A DNA stretch of 64,000 nt from Larix kaempferi (taxonomy: Eukaryota; Streptophyta; Pinopsida; Pinales; Pinaceae), in NCBI GenBank assembly GCA_027924585.1, contig BSBM01000809.1, positions 1,567,001 to 1,631,000 on the forward strand. Reading direction: 5' to 3'. The stretch's first letter is position 1, and every line of letters starts with the position of its first letter. This document shows, piece after piece, positions 1 to 9,990 of this stretch. The notes under the pieces are model-generated. The model had not been told where the DNA came from. It ran no database searches and saw nothing but the letters and a program-made list of their open reading frames with translations. A program made the position numbers and the translations under genes.

Positions 1-242
1 AGGTGAACAAGTGCGCCCTTCTCTGGCAGTAGGTGAGAAGAGGGCGCCTTTCAGCTTAGGAGGGCTAAAACTCTGTGTTAAGTGGCTCCTGGGTGCTAGA
101 AGAAGGTGGATAAGGTGCTGGAGGCATCAAACTGGTGACTGGGATGCATGCCTGTGCATGCAAGATCCTGAAATAGATCATGCAAGATCCTGAAATAGAT
201 GATGTATCCCGAAATAGATGATGTGGATATCTGAACAGGAGT
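1..242. other. Left edge, unassigned, with a short tandem repeat
   Basis: No coding similarity is recognised. Positions 159-223 hold three imperfect copies of a 19-24 bp unit sharing GAAATAGAT. The reverse transcriptase reading frame of gypsy element 1 stops matching its family at about 243, so this stretch is either unrelated DNA joined to the truncated element or a rearranged end. Confidence 0.5.
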
Positions 243-1209
243 AGTGTCTGATGAGATTTCTATAATACCCTGTATGACCCAACAGGATTTGTACTTGCTT
301 CGGATTGACTGGTGGTTTTAGGTCAAGAATAATTTTTATTTTTGCATAATCAACCTTGATTCCTTCTTTACATGCTACGTGGCCGAACAGTATACCTATA
401 GGAGTCGCAAAAATATAGTTTTTAATGTTCAGTGATAACTGAATCTGCCAACAACGTTCCAACATCAGTCAAGGCCATTTACAATGATCTCTTAACATTG
501 AATAGATTGTCCAATCATCAAAGTAGACAACCATGGTTTTGTAGATATACTCCTGAAAATATTTGACGACAATACGGGAAAAGACCGCTGGTGCGTTCTT
601 CAGACCGAAAGGCATGAATTTATATGCGAATGACCCAAATTCACATATGAATGTAGTATTTTTATGATCTTATTTTGCAATAGGTACTTGATTGTACCCA
701 GAGAATCCATCCGTAAATGAGTAGCACTCATGCATTGCAACTTCATTAATAATCTCATCTGCGAAAGGAGTTGGAAAGGGGTCGGTAAGTGTTACCTTAT
801 TCAGTTTGCGGAAGTCGACACAAATTCTCAGTCATGTTGGGTTGTGCTTCTTTGGCTGAACAACCATCGGGCTCGCCCACTCTGATTGGTCGATAGGATA
901 TATGATACTAGCTTCGAGCATACTATCGATCTCTTTTTTAACAATGTCTTTATACTTGTGTGTGAGCTTATAGGGCCTTTTCTTCACTGGTTTGGCATCT
1001 GGTTTGATGCCGATTTTCATTTCACCCATCTCCTGAACAAGTCCTTTCAGATCTTTGTAATCACGGGCAAATACATCCTGAAATTCCTTGAGGAGGCTGG
1101 TGATTTCTGCAATTTTTTCTTCATTCCAGTAGTCGCCGATTCTCACCATCTTTGGTCTGCCGTCATTAGAGATATCCACTTCTTTTGTTTTTATCTTTGC
1201 ATCCATCCA
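243..1209 (-). pseudogene. pol: Gypsy element 1, reverse transcriptase domain (broken)
   Basis: Ty3/gypsy reverse transcriptase, which would copy element RNA into cDNA in virus-like particles. On the minus strand the order is the pre-RT linker (FQDVFA near 1090), the entry motif YPIDQSEWASPMVV (about 860-905), RICVDFRKLNKVTLTD (about 785-828), TDGFSGYNQV (about 690-720), FMPFGLKNAPAVFS, and the catalytic box as VYFDDW with FDD at 513-521. The thumb region GHVACKEGIKVD and FLGHTGYY-like residues follow to about 245. A TGA at about 829-831 interrupts the domain just before RICVDF, and further stops occur near 660 and 470. RNase H, integrase and the 3' LTR are missing. The YxDD aspartates survive, so inactivity comes from stops and truncation. 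The gypsy assignment is firm; the lineage is not decided. Confidence 0.88.
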
Positions 1210-2142
1210 CTATGGAGCATGGCTGCCATTTATCGGTCTTTCGCCTTCCTTTATTTGTGTGAATGCAGGTGGAAAGTCTTTTTCTGTTAATTTCTCTGGT
1301 TCATCTTTCTCGACAATCTCCATGCTAAAGACTGTTTTGACAGGATTCGATGTACTGGGGTGATATTGTCTCCATTGGAAACTTTTCCCAACTGATTTCT
1401 CTGTTTCCAAGCTTATTTGTGTAGAATGATGGATTTCATTTGATGTTATGTTATGACAGGAAGTGGGTCAACGAGCAGTCTGATTCGTTTCTGCAAGTGC
1501 TAGATTTTCTCTCGGCTGTAGAAATTATTTGATATATTTGCTTGCTTCGACCAACTGCTCCTCCTTTGGAGAAAACTCTAAGTCATTGATGAAGTTTTCT
1601 TTCAAATATTTTCATGTGAATGTTTCTCCTCTCGCCTCTTCCATCTTATACCATTTATTAGGCAGATCATCAAGTGTGCTGGGGAAGAGGTGAGGCCACC
1701 CCCTTTCATCTTTGTGACCCAATTTCCTCCATTCTTTTTCACAATGGTCGATATGGACTTTAGGATTTTGTCCCCGTGTGAACATAGGGATGTCAGCCTG
1801 AGCCGTCAATTTCTTTCCTCCAAATATTTCCACAAAAAATGTTGACGCGCTGTTCCAGCTTTGGAGTCTCGACTGGTGGGTATCCCACCATCTCACAGCT
1901 TTCCTAGTTAAAGTCTCAAGCAGACTCTATAGTCTTCCTTGCTCTTCGACATGTTTTGAAACTTGTTCGACATGTATTGCTAGGGAGTCACATTCCTTAT
2001 ATCTTAGTGTCGGATTATATGTCTGTGCATTTTTGGCTGGTGTAAGAGTTGGGTATTCTTGAAATTTTCGCTCGAATATTCTTGGAGCGGTCGAGATTGA
2101 GAGACATTTATTTACTTGTTTCTTCGAGATGGCTTCCACCAT
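1210..2142 (-). pseudogene. Gypsy element 1, degraded linker between protease and RT
   Basis: Short open segments on the minus strand (1210-1410, 1612-1896, 1927-2142) lie between the protease-like and RT regions. None shows a catalytic motif. The segment near 1800 reads VDIFGGKKLTAQAD-like residues in a hydrophilic, charged context, as expected for the polyprotein stretch joining PR to RT in this type of element. Several stops and frame changes separate the pieces. I infer function only from position. Confidence 0.5.
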
Positions 2143-2178
2143 CCAACATTCCTTTGCATGAAGATCATAATTTTCTAT

Positions 2179-2730
2179 CTACCAGTCGTAATGCTCTGTG
2201 TCATAATTATATCTGATTGAGACAAGATCTCCAAGGTGAAGCTCTCCTTGAGAACTTGTTTCAATATGATCTTCGTTGTTATCTATTCGATAAAGCTGTC
2301 GAATATCATCATCTTCTTCGACAGGTTCTGACCACGGTTCTCCCTGAGATGGGAATATTGGTACAATAACTTTCTGACCGTTTCCTTTTAGCTTGATGCG
2401 ACCTTTATCCAATGAAATCGAAGCCTTCATCTTTCGGCCCCAAGGTTGACCGACCAAGGCAGGGAAAGAACTTGCGTCATCTTTAGGATTAATGATTTCG
2501 AAATCAACTTTTGTTGAGATGCCTTTGATAGATGTTTCAAATCCCTTCCATACTCCGATTAGCTCAATAAATCCTTGATCTGCGAGCTTCAGATAAATAC
2601 CTGATTCCTGCAACTGTGGTCGACTGAGTTGGTCCCAAGTATCACGAGTCATGATATTGAATTGGGAACTGAAATCCAATACGACTTGGTGTACATGGTA
2701 TCCATTTATGTCGAGGTCGATAAGAGGGTC
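2179..2730 (-). pseudogene. Gypsy element 1, retropepsin-like protease (altered active site)
   Basis: Aspartic protease region of a Ty3/gypsy polyprotein; it would cleave Gag and Pol. The minus strand reads VLDFSSQFNIM at about 2650-2680, where a retropepsin normally shows D-S/T-G-A/S followed by xxNIM or xxNIL. The Asp is kept but the next two residues are Phe-Ser, so the usual D-[ST]-G is absent. Downstream FPALVGQPWGRKMKA and RIKLKG match the flap-side and C-terminal strand region of this family (ALIGRPWGRKMKA type). The acidic tail EEDDDIRQLYRIDNNED runs into the linker. Upstream frames continue to the nucleocapsid region with stops. Protease identity is likely; loss of activity is an inference. 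Confidence 0.7.
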
Positions 2731-2877
2731 AGCATCATTTCATTCTTTTTGATTAAGTCGGAAAATGTTTTTGGTTTGTCTTTGCACGACATATTTATGC
2801 TTGACTTTATGCAACATGTCGATCAACTTTCCTACAGCTTCATCATTTGTAATTAAATTGAACAATTCCTTCAGTGC

Positions 2878-3625
2878 TTATTGTCGGTTTTCTTCAGTAT
2901 CTTCATGGGCTACTAATTTAGAAAATATGCCGAACGCATTTTTAAACAGATATTTTTGCTTAGCCGGGTTTGGATAATCTTCTTTAGTTACTATTTTACT
3001 TATCTGTGGTCTGTCTGGACCAATATGGGTACCTTGTCGAGTAACAATTTGCAAATTTTTAGTACGAAACAGATCATATTTAGGTACACAAGACAAGACA
3101 TGAACATTCTTTTTATTATTGATTTTTTCAATCATGGTAGGGCAATCCTCTAAAAAGTGACCGCCTGCCCCACATTTTGTACAAAAATTTAGATCGGTTC
3201 TTTCTTTGTATGGGAATTCTGCATGCCGATGATCTTCACTAAGACATGTAAAACATAGACCAGGTCGATTAGTTCAGATACCGCAACCACCACCGCCACG
3301 ACCACGAACCTGGTATCCTCCATGCCTGTTATAGCCATCATATCGTCGATCATATCTGCGGTCATTATATCTAGGATATTTGTCATACCTGTTCTGGTTA
3401 TAATGGTAATTTCTTCCATCATTTTTGTTAAATCTATTGTTCCTTGGATTTCTTTCGGTTTGCTGCTCATCAGAATTTGTTTGGTAGACTGCATGGTAGT
3501 TTTGTCAATTCTTCAAATTCAGATGGAATTCGTCAATCGAATGGGTGTTGACTTCATATATCTGGCACCATTTTTCTTTATTATTCTTTAAATTGTAAGG
3601 GCAATCATTAGTGGAATGCAAGTCA
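2878..3625 (-). pseudogene. gag: Gypsy element 1, Gag nucleocapsid with CCHC zinc knuckle
   Basis: RNA-binding C-terminal part of Gag. A canonical C-x2-C-x4-H-x4-C knuckle, CTKCGAGGHFLEDC, is encoded on the minus strand at about 3143-3184. Just upstream lies a degenerate partner (CFTCLSEDHRHAEF, about 3205-3250). A basic, Arg/Tyr/Asn/Gly-rich stretch (about 3275-3470, ending RGRGGGGCG) precedes it, as in RNA-packaging linkers. A TGA separates RGRGGGGCGI from TNRPGLCF near 3270. The downstream charged region (2878-3135) leads to the protease. The frame is that of the knuckle; a longer overlapping frame at 3189-3494 is a shadow. Confidence 0.75.
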
Positions 3626-4618
3626 TTATTTACACAGATCGCAAAAGCATCTGGTTTGAATAAGTTTGACTTCTTGTTGTCGATCCTCTATTCGACGAGA
3701 TTCTTTAGTGTGTCCTGTAGTTTGACATGTAGTACACCATAGCTTTGGCCCTTTCAAATTCATGCTTCGAATTGTTTGCTCCATACTCTCAAGGCGTTCA
3801 TCGACATGTCTGTCAATGGAGACTAAAGGATATTCGTCGTCCCTTTCAATCTCCAGTGTTGTCTTCAATGCATCTGCATAAGAAGTGACATTCTGTCGAC
3901 GCACATGTATTTTAATTTTACTTATGAGACCGATAATGAACCATTTAATTAGTATATTTTCTTTGATCTCATAGTCGATTTTGCTCAAGAGGTCTTTGCT
4001 CAAGAGGTCTTTGAACCTCTTATCATATTCCTTGACAATTTCTGTCGGCTTCTGAACTATTGTCTTCAGTAATTCGGCTGCCATATATGTTGCATCTTCT
4101 GTGATGAAAAAGGCTAGGAAACTTTGCCTAATTTGCTCCTTAGTTGCATTTGGTGTTTTTGTAATATATCCCATATACCATGTCAATGCTCATTTTCTCA
4201 AAGAGCCAACAAACTGGTCTAACTTTCGTTCTTCACTGGTGAGTTGGTTGGTCGTCCATATTGATTCACACATGAACCAGTGTCTTGTTGGATCTTCATC
4301 GCCTTCATAAAATGGAAGGTGTGCTTTCGAGTGCGACATGTCGTTTGGTGTATTGACTTGAGAATTAAATGGTGGAGTAGGTGGGTTATTATCGGAATCA
4401 GGTTCAGGTGCTTTTTTAGCTTCAACAGTTATTAATGCTAGCTGCTTACTGGGACTAAGTTCTCTACCTTCAGAAATAGTGTCTATAGCCTCTACTGCTT
4501 TGCTGAGTCTTGGAATTTTGTCTGCTTCTACTGGTTCTGTCAAAATCCAAGCAAAGTTCTGCTCAAACGGGACTTCGTTACTTCTCGTATTTTCTGAAGT
4601 ACTCAGCGAGTCACTCAA
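3626..4618 (-). pseudogene. gag: Gypsy element 1, Gag capsid region
   Basis: Retrotransposon Gag core, which forms the particle shell. The minus-strand frame shows LPFYEGDEDPTRHWFMCESIW (about 4255-4320), matching the F-x-G-x-x-D-P-x-x-W entry of plant retrotransposon gag domains, then QIRQSFLAFF, EYDKRFKDLL and WFIIGL (about 3930-4150). A zinc-knuckle remnant CTTCQTTGH at about 3705-3735 lacks its last cysteine (Arg instead). A 15-bp tandem duplication at 3980-4009 doubles DLLSK in the protein. A stop at 4187-4189 splits the domain in two open pieces. Confidence 0.78.
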
Positions 4619-5819
4619 GTTTGGTATTGGCAGGGGGGTGCTTCTTCATGTTTTGAGTACATTAGATGAAAACTTCTATTCGAAAACTCGGGCTGAAAAC
4701 TCACCTAGTTTCCCTCTTCCGGTCGATGAATCGATAATCTATTGACTTCATCACCTTCTTCATTATGATGACTCCAGATTATCGACTGGCCAGCATGGAG
4801 ACCAAGATTTTCTTCGACAATCTCTTGTACTTGGACACTTTGCGTTAGCTGAAATGGAGAAGGGGGCGTTAACCTCTCAGGTATCTAAAACTTGGAGAGC
4901 TCTACCACACTCTATCCACAAGTCCTCATCCATCGGTGATAGGTTTTCATCGACGCCCCGATCATCGTGGGTTCGAATCGACTCTAGAATATTTCCTTCT
5001 GCATCTGTCGCGATACCTAATCCTCACTTCTTCCAGAGCGCACTTGCCTGCTCCCTTAGCTCTTCGTGCCGCTGTCTCCTTTTTTCTCTTTCGATTTTTT
5101 GGATATCTGGAGTGCTTTTGTGACTCATGGTTCTGTCTTTGTCGGATCTATCGGGTCCTCCACTGCTGTTCATGTCGCCTTGTCATATGTCACTTTTCAT
5201 CAACTTTTTAGTACCTCAGAACATGTTTCGCCACCCCACAATGCCGACCCAAAGCTTTCTATACAACTAGGGAGGTGTAGGACATTATTTGTTCAAAAAG
5301 AATTCCCATTCATGCTCTTTCACAAATATTTCCCATTGACGTTCTTTCTCCTCCCAATTAGAGTTCGGAAGGGGTGGGAGTAGCAATGGTCGTGTCTCAA
5401 CAATGTGGGTAGTGCCTTTGTCGATAAAAAATTTGAACAATCACGTCGGCATAGAACACAAGAATTGATCAGCTAGCTCGGTGAAAAACGTTTTTCTGAT
5501 TTCGTCCACGGAGACACGCTCTTCAATCGCTTGCTCTTCACAGAAGTCATCTGCAATCATTTCACACCATTCTGACAGATTTGTACATCCTCCGTTGATC
5601 AACTTCGACAACAGCTTCCGCTCTTCTTCATCAACTAGCCTTTTCATCCAATAGCTTCTTCAGGGCGGACGACACAAACTCTACAAATTTTTCATGGGTC
5701 TCTGAGAAGAATCTTTCCCTCGCTTGGATAATCGTCAGCTTGTTTCTTTGCGCATAATTCTGCAAGTAGTTCGGGATTTTCTTCTCCCACCAATCCTTAA
5801 TCTCCTGTTCCGAAATCAT
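4619..5819 (-). pseudogene. gag: Gypsy element 1, degraded N-terminal Gag
   Basis: Translation probably began at the ATG at 5817-5819, 25 bp after the primer-binding site. The first about 120 codons (5441-5819, MISEQEIKDWWEKKIP...) are charged and helical with one frame change near 5640; no domain is recognised. Between 4619 and 5440 the same strand has many stops but keeps Glu/Lys-rich stretches, consistent with a decayed linker to the capsid core. Start choice rests on position relative to the PBS. Confidence 0.55.
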
Positions 5820-5844
5820 ATGTCATACTGTTATTTCTGAATGC

Positions 5845-5864
5845 ATCACCCGACAACGGAACCA
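5845..5864 (-). other. Gypsy element 1 primer-binding site (tRNA-Asp type, degenerate)
   Basis: On the minus strand the 20 bases TGGTTCCGTTGTCGGGTGAT lie directly inside the LTR. They differ at a few positions from the complement of plant tRNA-Asp 3' ends (TGGCGCCGTTGCCGGGGAT), the same primer used by gypsy element 3 at 48485. Position next to the LTR end supports the call. Confidence 0.7.
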
Positions 5865-5865
5865 A

Positions 5866-6225
5866 TGTTGTAGTCCCGCGGGTCACGTGGTTACCAGAGA
5901 TACATTATACATTAGACACTAGCATGCACAGTGATTCAGATACAAGAGACAAAATACCAATAGGAGAGAGAAGCACAAGCCTTTATTAACCAACAAGAGC
6001 AGAATACTACATAGAACAGATCTAATCTAGTCCAGTACACGGCTCAACAGCCTATATATATATGCATTTACAAGCGGTTATGTAACGTTTGGTCGGTTCA
6101 ACCGACCGACACAACCGGACTGGTCGACCCATCTGTCGACATACCTTTACAATAGGTCGGGTGGGGAGCCTAGTCGATAGGATGAATTAGGCTCCTCCAA
6201 GACCTACATAATATTATAGGCAACA
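5866..6225 (-). mobile_element. Gypsy element 1, 5' LTR
   Basis: A 360-bp segment bounded by TGTTG and CAACA, read on the minus strand from 6225 down to 5866. It contains a TATA stretch at 6053-6063 and, downstream on the minus strand, AATAAA (about 5980) as a polyadenylation signal. The PBS follows at once. No 3' LTR is in the window, so divergence and target duplication cannot be measured. Confidence 0.78.
6053..6063 (-). promoter_or_regulatory. TATA box of gypsy element 1 LTR
   Basis: An uninterrupted alternating TA run of 11 bases inside the LTR, about 190 bases before the LTR end on the minus strand, the expected place for the U3 promoter. Confidence 0.6.
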
Positions 6226-6744
6226 CTTAACCAAATAATTTTAAAATTGTTGTCAAAATTACAAAATATGATGTCAAATCACATCATCCTAGTCAAGATA
6301 TTAGAATGATGGGTTATTCAAGTCCCATCTATACAGTATATGATATCTAGAATTTAGAAGATTTTTTTCAATGAGTTATTTAGTTGAGTGGTGTGGGATT
6401 TTGCTTTTACACTGTAGTCCATTATCACTTTGCATGTTATGATATAAAATGATCATAAGGTGTTATTCCTATTAATTTTGTTACTATTTGTTAAATCTTT
6501 TTAAAATGTTCACAAAATAATTAATATATTTTTGAAGTGGGAAAGGAAATATTAAAATCAATTGAGGTAGTTTAAGAGAAGATTTGTGTTTTTTTATCAA
6601 TAAATAATTAATAAATGATATTTTTGTGAAATAATAATAATCGTTAATGGATATATGATGGGAGGATGTGATCGAGAAAATTGTGATGGATGTATAGTGC
6701 GAGGTTGTGACAAAAGAGATTGTAAAATACTTATTCATTTATTG
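6226..6744. other. AT-rich spacer without genes
   Basis: Sequence between the 5' LTR of gypsy 1 and the truncated end of gypsy 2. It is strongly AT-rich with no convincing coding frame; an 84-codon open frame at 6484-6738 is low-complexity Ile/Ser/Tyr and not gene-like. I see no repeat or RNA gene in it. Confidence 0.6.
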
Positions 6745-8064
6745 TTAAATCAATACTAGGTCAAGAATCAATATTTCTATTAAAACTCTTCCAATTTTCC
6801 AATAAATACAAATATCATTAACATTAAAAATATTTTGAGCGAAATTACATACAAAACGCCGTAGGTAAGTTTCCTTCCCTTGCAAGCTCTGTAGTTCCAT
6901 GATATCAATAGGAGGTGGGAGAGCGACAATGGATTCCACCTTCAAGGGATGAATGCAGATCCTGTCCTTAGAAACGATAAAAACTAGGAGGCATCCTGAT
7001 TCGACGCAAAAAATACACTTGTGAGGATTCCGACGGATGTTATACCACCTGTATCTGAGGAATACAACCTTCAGATGATCGATGTGTAACTCACGATGCT
7101 GCGAATGAGCAGGGAGATCGTCAAGATAGGGCTCCAAAAACTCATTCACATCATGAAAAGCATACGAAATGGCCCACTGGAATGTAGCACCAACATGTTT
7201 AAGACCAAAGGGGAGTTTACGATAAGCAAACATACCCCAGGGGTAGATGAAATCAGTCTTGTGTTGGTTGGCCGGGTGGATCTCTATTTGATTATAACCA
7301 GAAAATCCATCCATAAACGAGAAGATGACTCTCCCGATGCAATTGTTGATGATATGATCGATGAAGGGAGTAGGGTAATTGTCCTTAGGTCAATCCTTGT
7401 TTAGATCCCTATAATCGACACAGACCCTGATGGTACCCTGCTTCTTGGCCACAGGGACGACATTGGAGACCCATTCTGTTAAGGGAATAGGATAGATAAA
7501 GCCGGCCTTCAAGAGCTTTTCAATCTCAACTTTTATTGTCGTAGTTTTTCGAGGGTGTACTGGTCATAATTTTTGGTGGACAAGTTTGGCATCGGGATAG
7601 GTCTTGATCTCATGCGAAACAATAGCAGGATCGATCCCAGGAATTTCCTCATAGGTCCATGCGAAGACATTGCAAAATTGTTTAAATAAGGCCGTGAATG
7701 TGGTGAGCTCCTTAGGAGAGAAATTCTGGCTGATGCGGATATGTTCAATGACGTCTGGTGTAACCGAGATGTCAATCATAATGGTGGGCGTGATGTTCGC
7801 CATGTTTCCTTCTGTAACTGTATCGCAAGTGAGGATCAGTGACTGTGGGAAAGGATATACATCTGGTGTAAATATGGTAGTGATAACGTTCTCCACAGAA
7901 TCTAGTGAGGGTAGGAAAGACGACTGATGGTGAAGGTCTTCCCACGAAGGTTCATCCGTGCTCATAATATCCTTAATGGACTCATCTGAATGGAAAGTCC
8001 AGAGCAGAGGATCTGTTGAGGATGACGTTTGCTGTAGAGAACAAGATTTAGAGGCCACGACCAA
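6745..8064 (-). pseudogene. pol: Gypsy element 2, reverse transcriptase (truncated, with stops)
   Basis: A single minus-strand frame runs from 8547 to 6745, interrupted by nonsense codons (for example TGA after LVHQKL near 7542 and after DLNKD near 7390). It contains FNVFAWTYEE-like pre-RT residues (about 7655), FIYPIPLTEWVSNVVPVAKK (about 7450-7510), RVCVDYRDLNK, MDGFSGYNQIEIHPA (about 7270-7314), KLPFGLKHVGATF and the catalytic EPYLDDLPAHS (about 7115-7145). The thumb follows to YLRRFVCNF at about 6850, after which the sequence no longer resembles pol. RNase H, integrase and the 3' LTR are absent. The YLDD aspartates are intact. The motif set looks Tat-like, which is an inference. Confidence 0.86.
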
Positions 8065-8091
8065 GTGGTCCTCAGGGGCTGACTGGATAGC

Positions 8092-9099
8092 CTAATAAGT
8101 AGCTTCAGATGGTGAGCGAGGCATAGTATCTCCAATCAAATGTATGGTGTCCTCATTGGGCACGAGCCATTGATCAGTAGAGTTGGAAGAAGATGGAATC
8201 ATGGAGGAGATCATGTTCACTGAGGCAACATGGTTAGGGGGATCCATGGTTGGAAAAACGCCCATAAGAGATGAATATTTTATGAGGCCGACCCCCAAGT
8301 TGTCATATAGCTGTGAAGATTTCCCTAACAAAGGGACATTATTGCTGGGATGAGTAGAGGTGTCCGTTGTATAGAATTCCAGTTGGTCGATAGTGACAAT
8401 TCGACCTTGATGGGGGAATTGCAAAACGTGGAAGACATATGACGCGACCGCAGTCATGGCGTAAAACCAGTTACGACCAAGTAAGAGATTATAATCCAAA
8501 GGGGTTGCGACTACTTCCACGTTAATGGTTATAATATTACCCCCCAAATCTACTGATAAGGCTTGTAATAGCCCATGGGGTTGAATGCTTTCAGGGTGGT
8601 AGGAGAACGGTTTAACTCAGGAGAACCAATGGCTTGCCAACAAGATAAATACATGACCAAGGTGGAGGCACCTTCGTCTAATACAGTACGTTGGATTGTC
8701 TTCCCAGCAAATTTCATGGAAATTTGGAAATCCAGCTGGTGGGAAAGCCTCGGTTTAAAATACTCAAGTCTAAACATGATTGTATTCAAGGAATCCGAGT
8801 CTATCACACCAATGGAAGCGAGAAGAGTCTTACGTTGATTGGGACAATGCTGCAAGACTTCTTGCATCGACATGGCACAAGGGGCTTGCACCAAGTCCTC
8901 TACAATGTTATAGTTCTGAGCTGCCTGAGCATTAGGATTGAAAACTGCTTTTCGAATCATGCTCTTAGGTGGGCGCAACACTGAATCAAATGAAGGTTTC
9001 TCAATGGTGAGAGGACCTTGTGGCACAGAAATATCTGGGGTGTAGGAGAAATATTTTTCAGTATTAATTTCGACAGGTTCCTTAGGAGGGACTGAGTCA
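8092..9099 (-). pseudogene. Gypsy element 2, retropepsin-like protease region
   Basis: The minus strand reads VLDEGASTLVM at about 8645-8680, a D-E-G-A-S version of the retropepsin active site, followed by LSCWQAIGSP. A one-base frame change near 8575 then leads to LQALSVDLGG and TPLDYNLLLGRNWFYAM (about 8450-8510), the family's second hydrophobic strand and flap-side motif. The Asp and Gly are present, so only the central residue is unusual. Upstream sequence to about 9099 (SVLRPPKSMIRKAVF, the MQEVLQHCPNQR stretch) is the gag-protease linker. Confidence 0.7.
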
Positions 9100-9990
9100 T
9101 ATGATCGTGATCGTGTATTTAGGTTAACCATTTCACTACACATCATGAGAACATGCACGGTGGATGATGTTTCTCCTGGAGAAGGAGAGGGTTGGGCAAT
9201 CATTTGTTGGTTTTGGGTGGGGAAGGGATCATTGAGAACTGCGGGTGTGGGGTTTCCCTTAAGAAACTTCTGCACTTTGTCTCTGTGGGGAGATTCTTTA
9301 GAGAAATGTTCACCACCACATAGTAAACAATAATACTTGAGCTTCCGTTTCTGTTTCGTGTCTTCGTGAGGGTTCTTGTGTTCTTGTTGGTTGGAATACT
9401 TCTTAGGTTTAGCTTTGGTCTTCTTCTTGCCACCAGATTTCTGAGGCGAAGTAGATTGAATAGAATTCACCTCTTCGGTGGGAGCAGAAGTGGGTGACTT
9501 GGTGGTGCTGCTGCCAGCGTGTGGCGAGGGTGGGGAAGAACCATGGTGGTTCGATGATCCATCAGTTTGAGTAAGAGGTTGGGAGTGTATTGAACCAATA
9601 ATGCCGTCAACATGAGGTCCCTGAGGCGATTTTGTGGGATCGTAGGTGGAGCGGGGGCCGACAGGAACAATGTCATATAAAGTGTTGGAATGAGCATAGA
9701 CAAGATCTAAGTAATGGGCACAAGCGATAGCCTGTTCCTCAGTGACGGCCCCACCCATAGCTACATCTCTAGCTACGGTGGGTCAAAGTGACTTCGTAAA
9801 CCAGTCAACTAATAATTGGTATGGAATGGGAGCTTTAATGAGACGTCGTATCCTCCACCACTCATGGATATGATAAGATATATGAGTTGCGGTAGTCTGG
9901 CGGAGAGAAGTCAATAAGTCTGTACCAGTTTCATAGCGGATGGGTAACTGGAAATGAGTCAGGAACGACATAGCTAAAGAATGAAAATCA
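9100..9990 (-). pseudogene. gag: Gypsy element 2, Gag C-terminus and zinc knuckle
   Basis: Capsid end plus nucleocapsid. At about 9800-9970 the frame reads MSFLTHFQLPIRYETGTDLL, HIHEWWRIRRLIKAPIP and LLVDWFTKSL, typical of the C-terminal lobe of plant gypsy gag. A TGA follows (about 9779-9781) and then VAMGGAVTEEQAIACAHYLDLVY. A Ser/Pro/Lys-rich linker precedes a knuckle YYCLLCGGEHFSKES (about 9285-9330), where the last cysteine of the C-x2-C-x3-H-x4-C form is Ser. Frame changes lie near 9975 and 10070. Confidence 0.75.

Noticed and set aside
886-1290. 134-codon plus-strand open frame
   Set aside because: It is antisense to the clear RT entry region of gypsy 1 and shows no domain.
4965-4990. 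GTGGGTTCGAATCGACTC, which resembles a tRNA T-arm
   Set aside because: No matching acceptor, D or anticodon arms around it; it lies in the degraded gag of gypsy 1.
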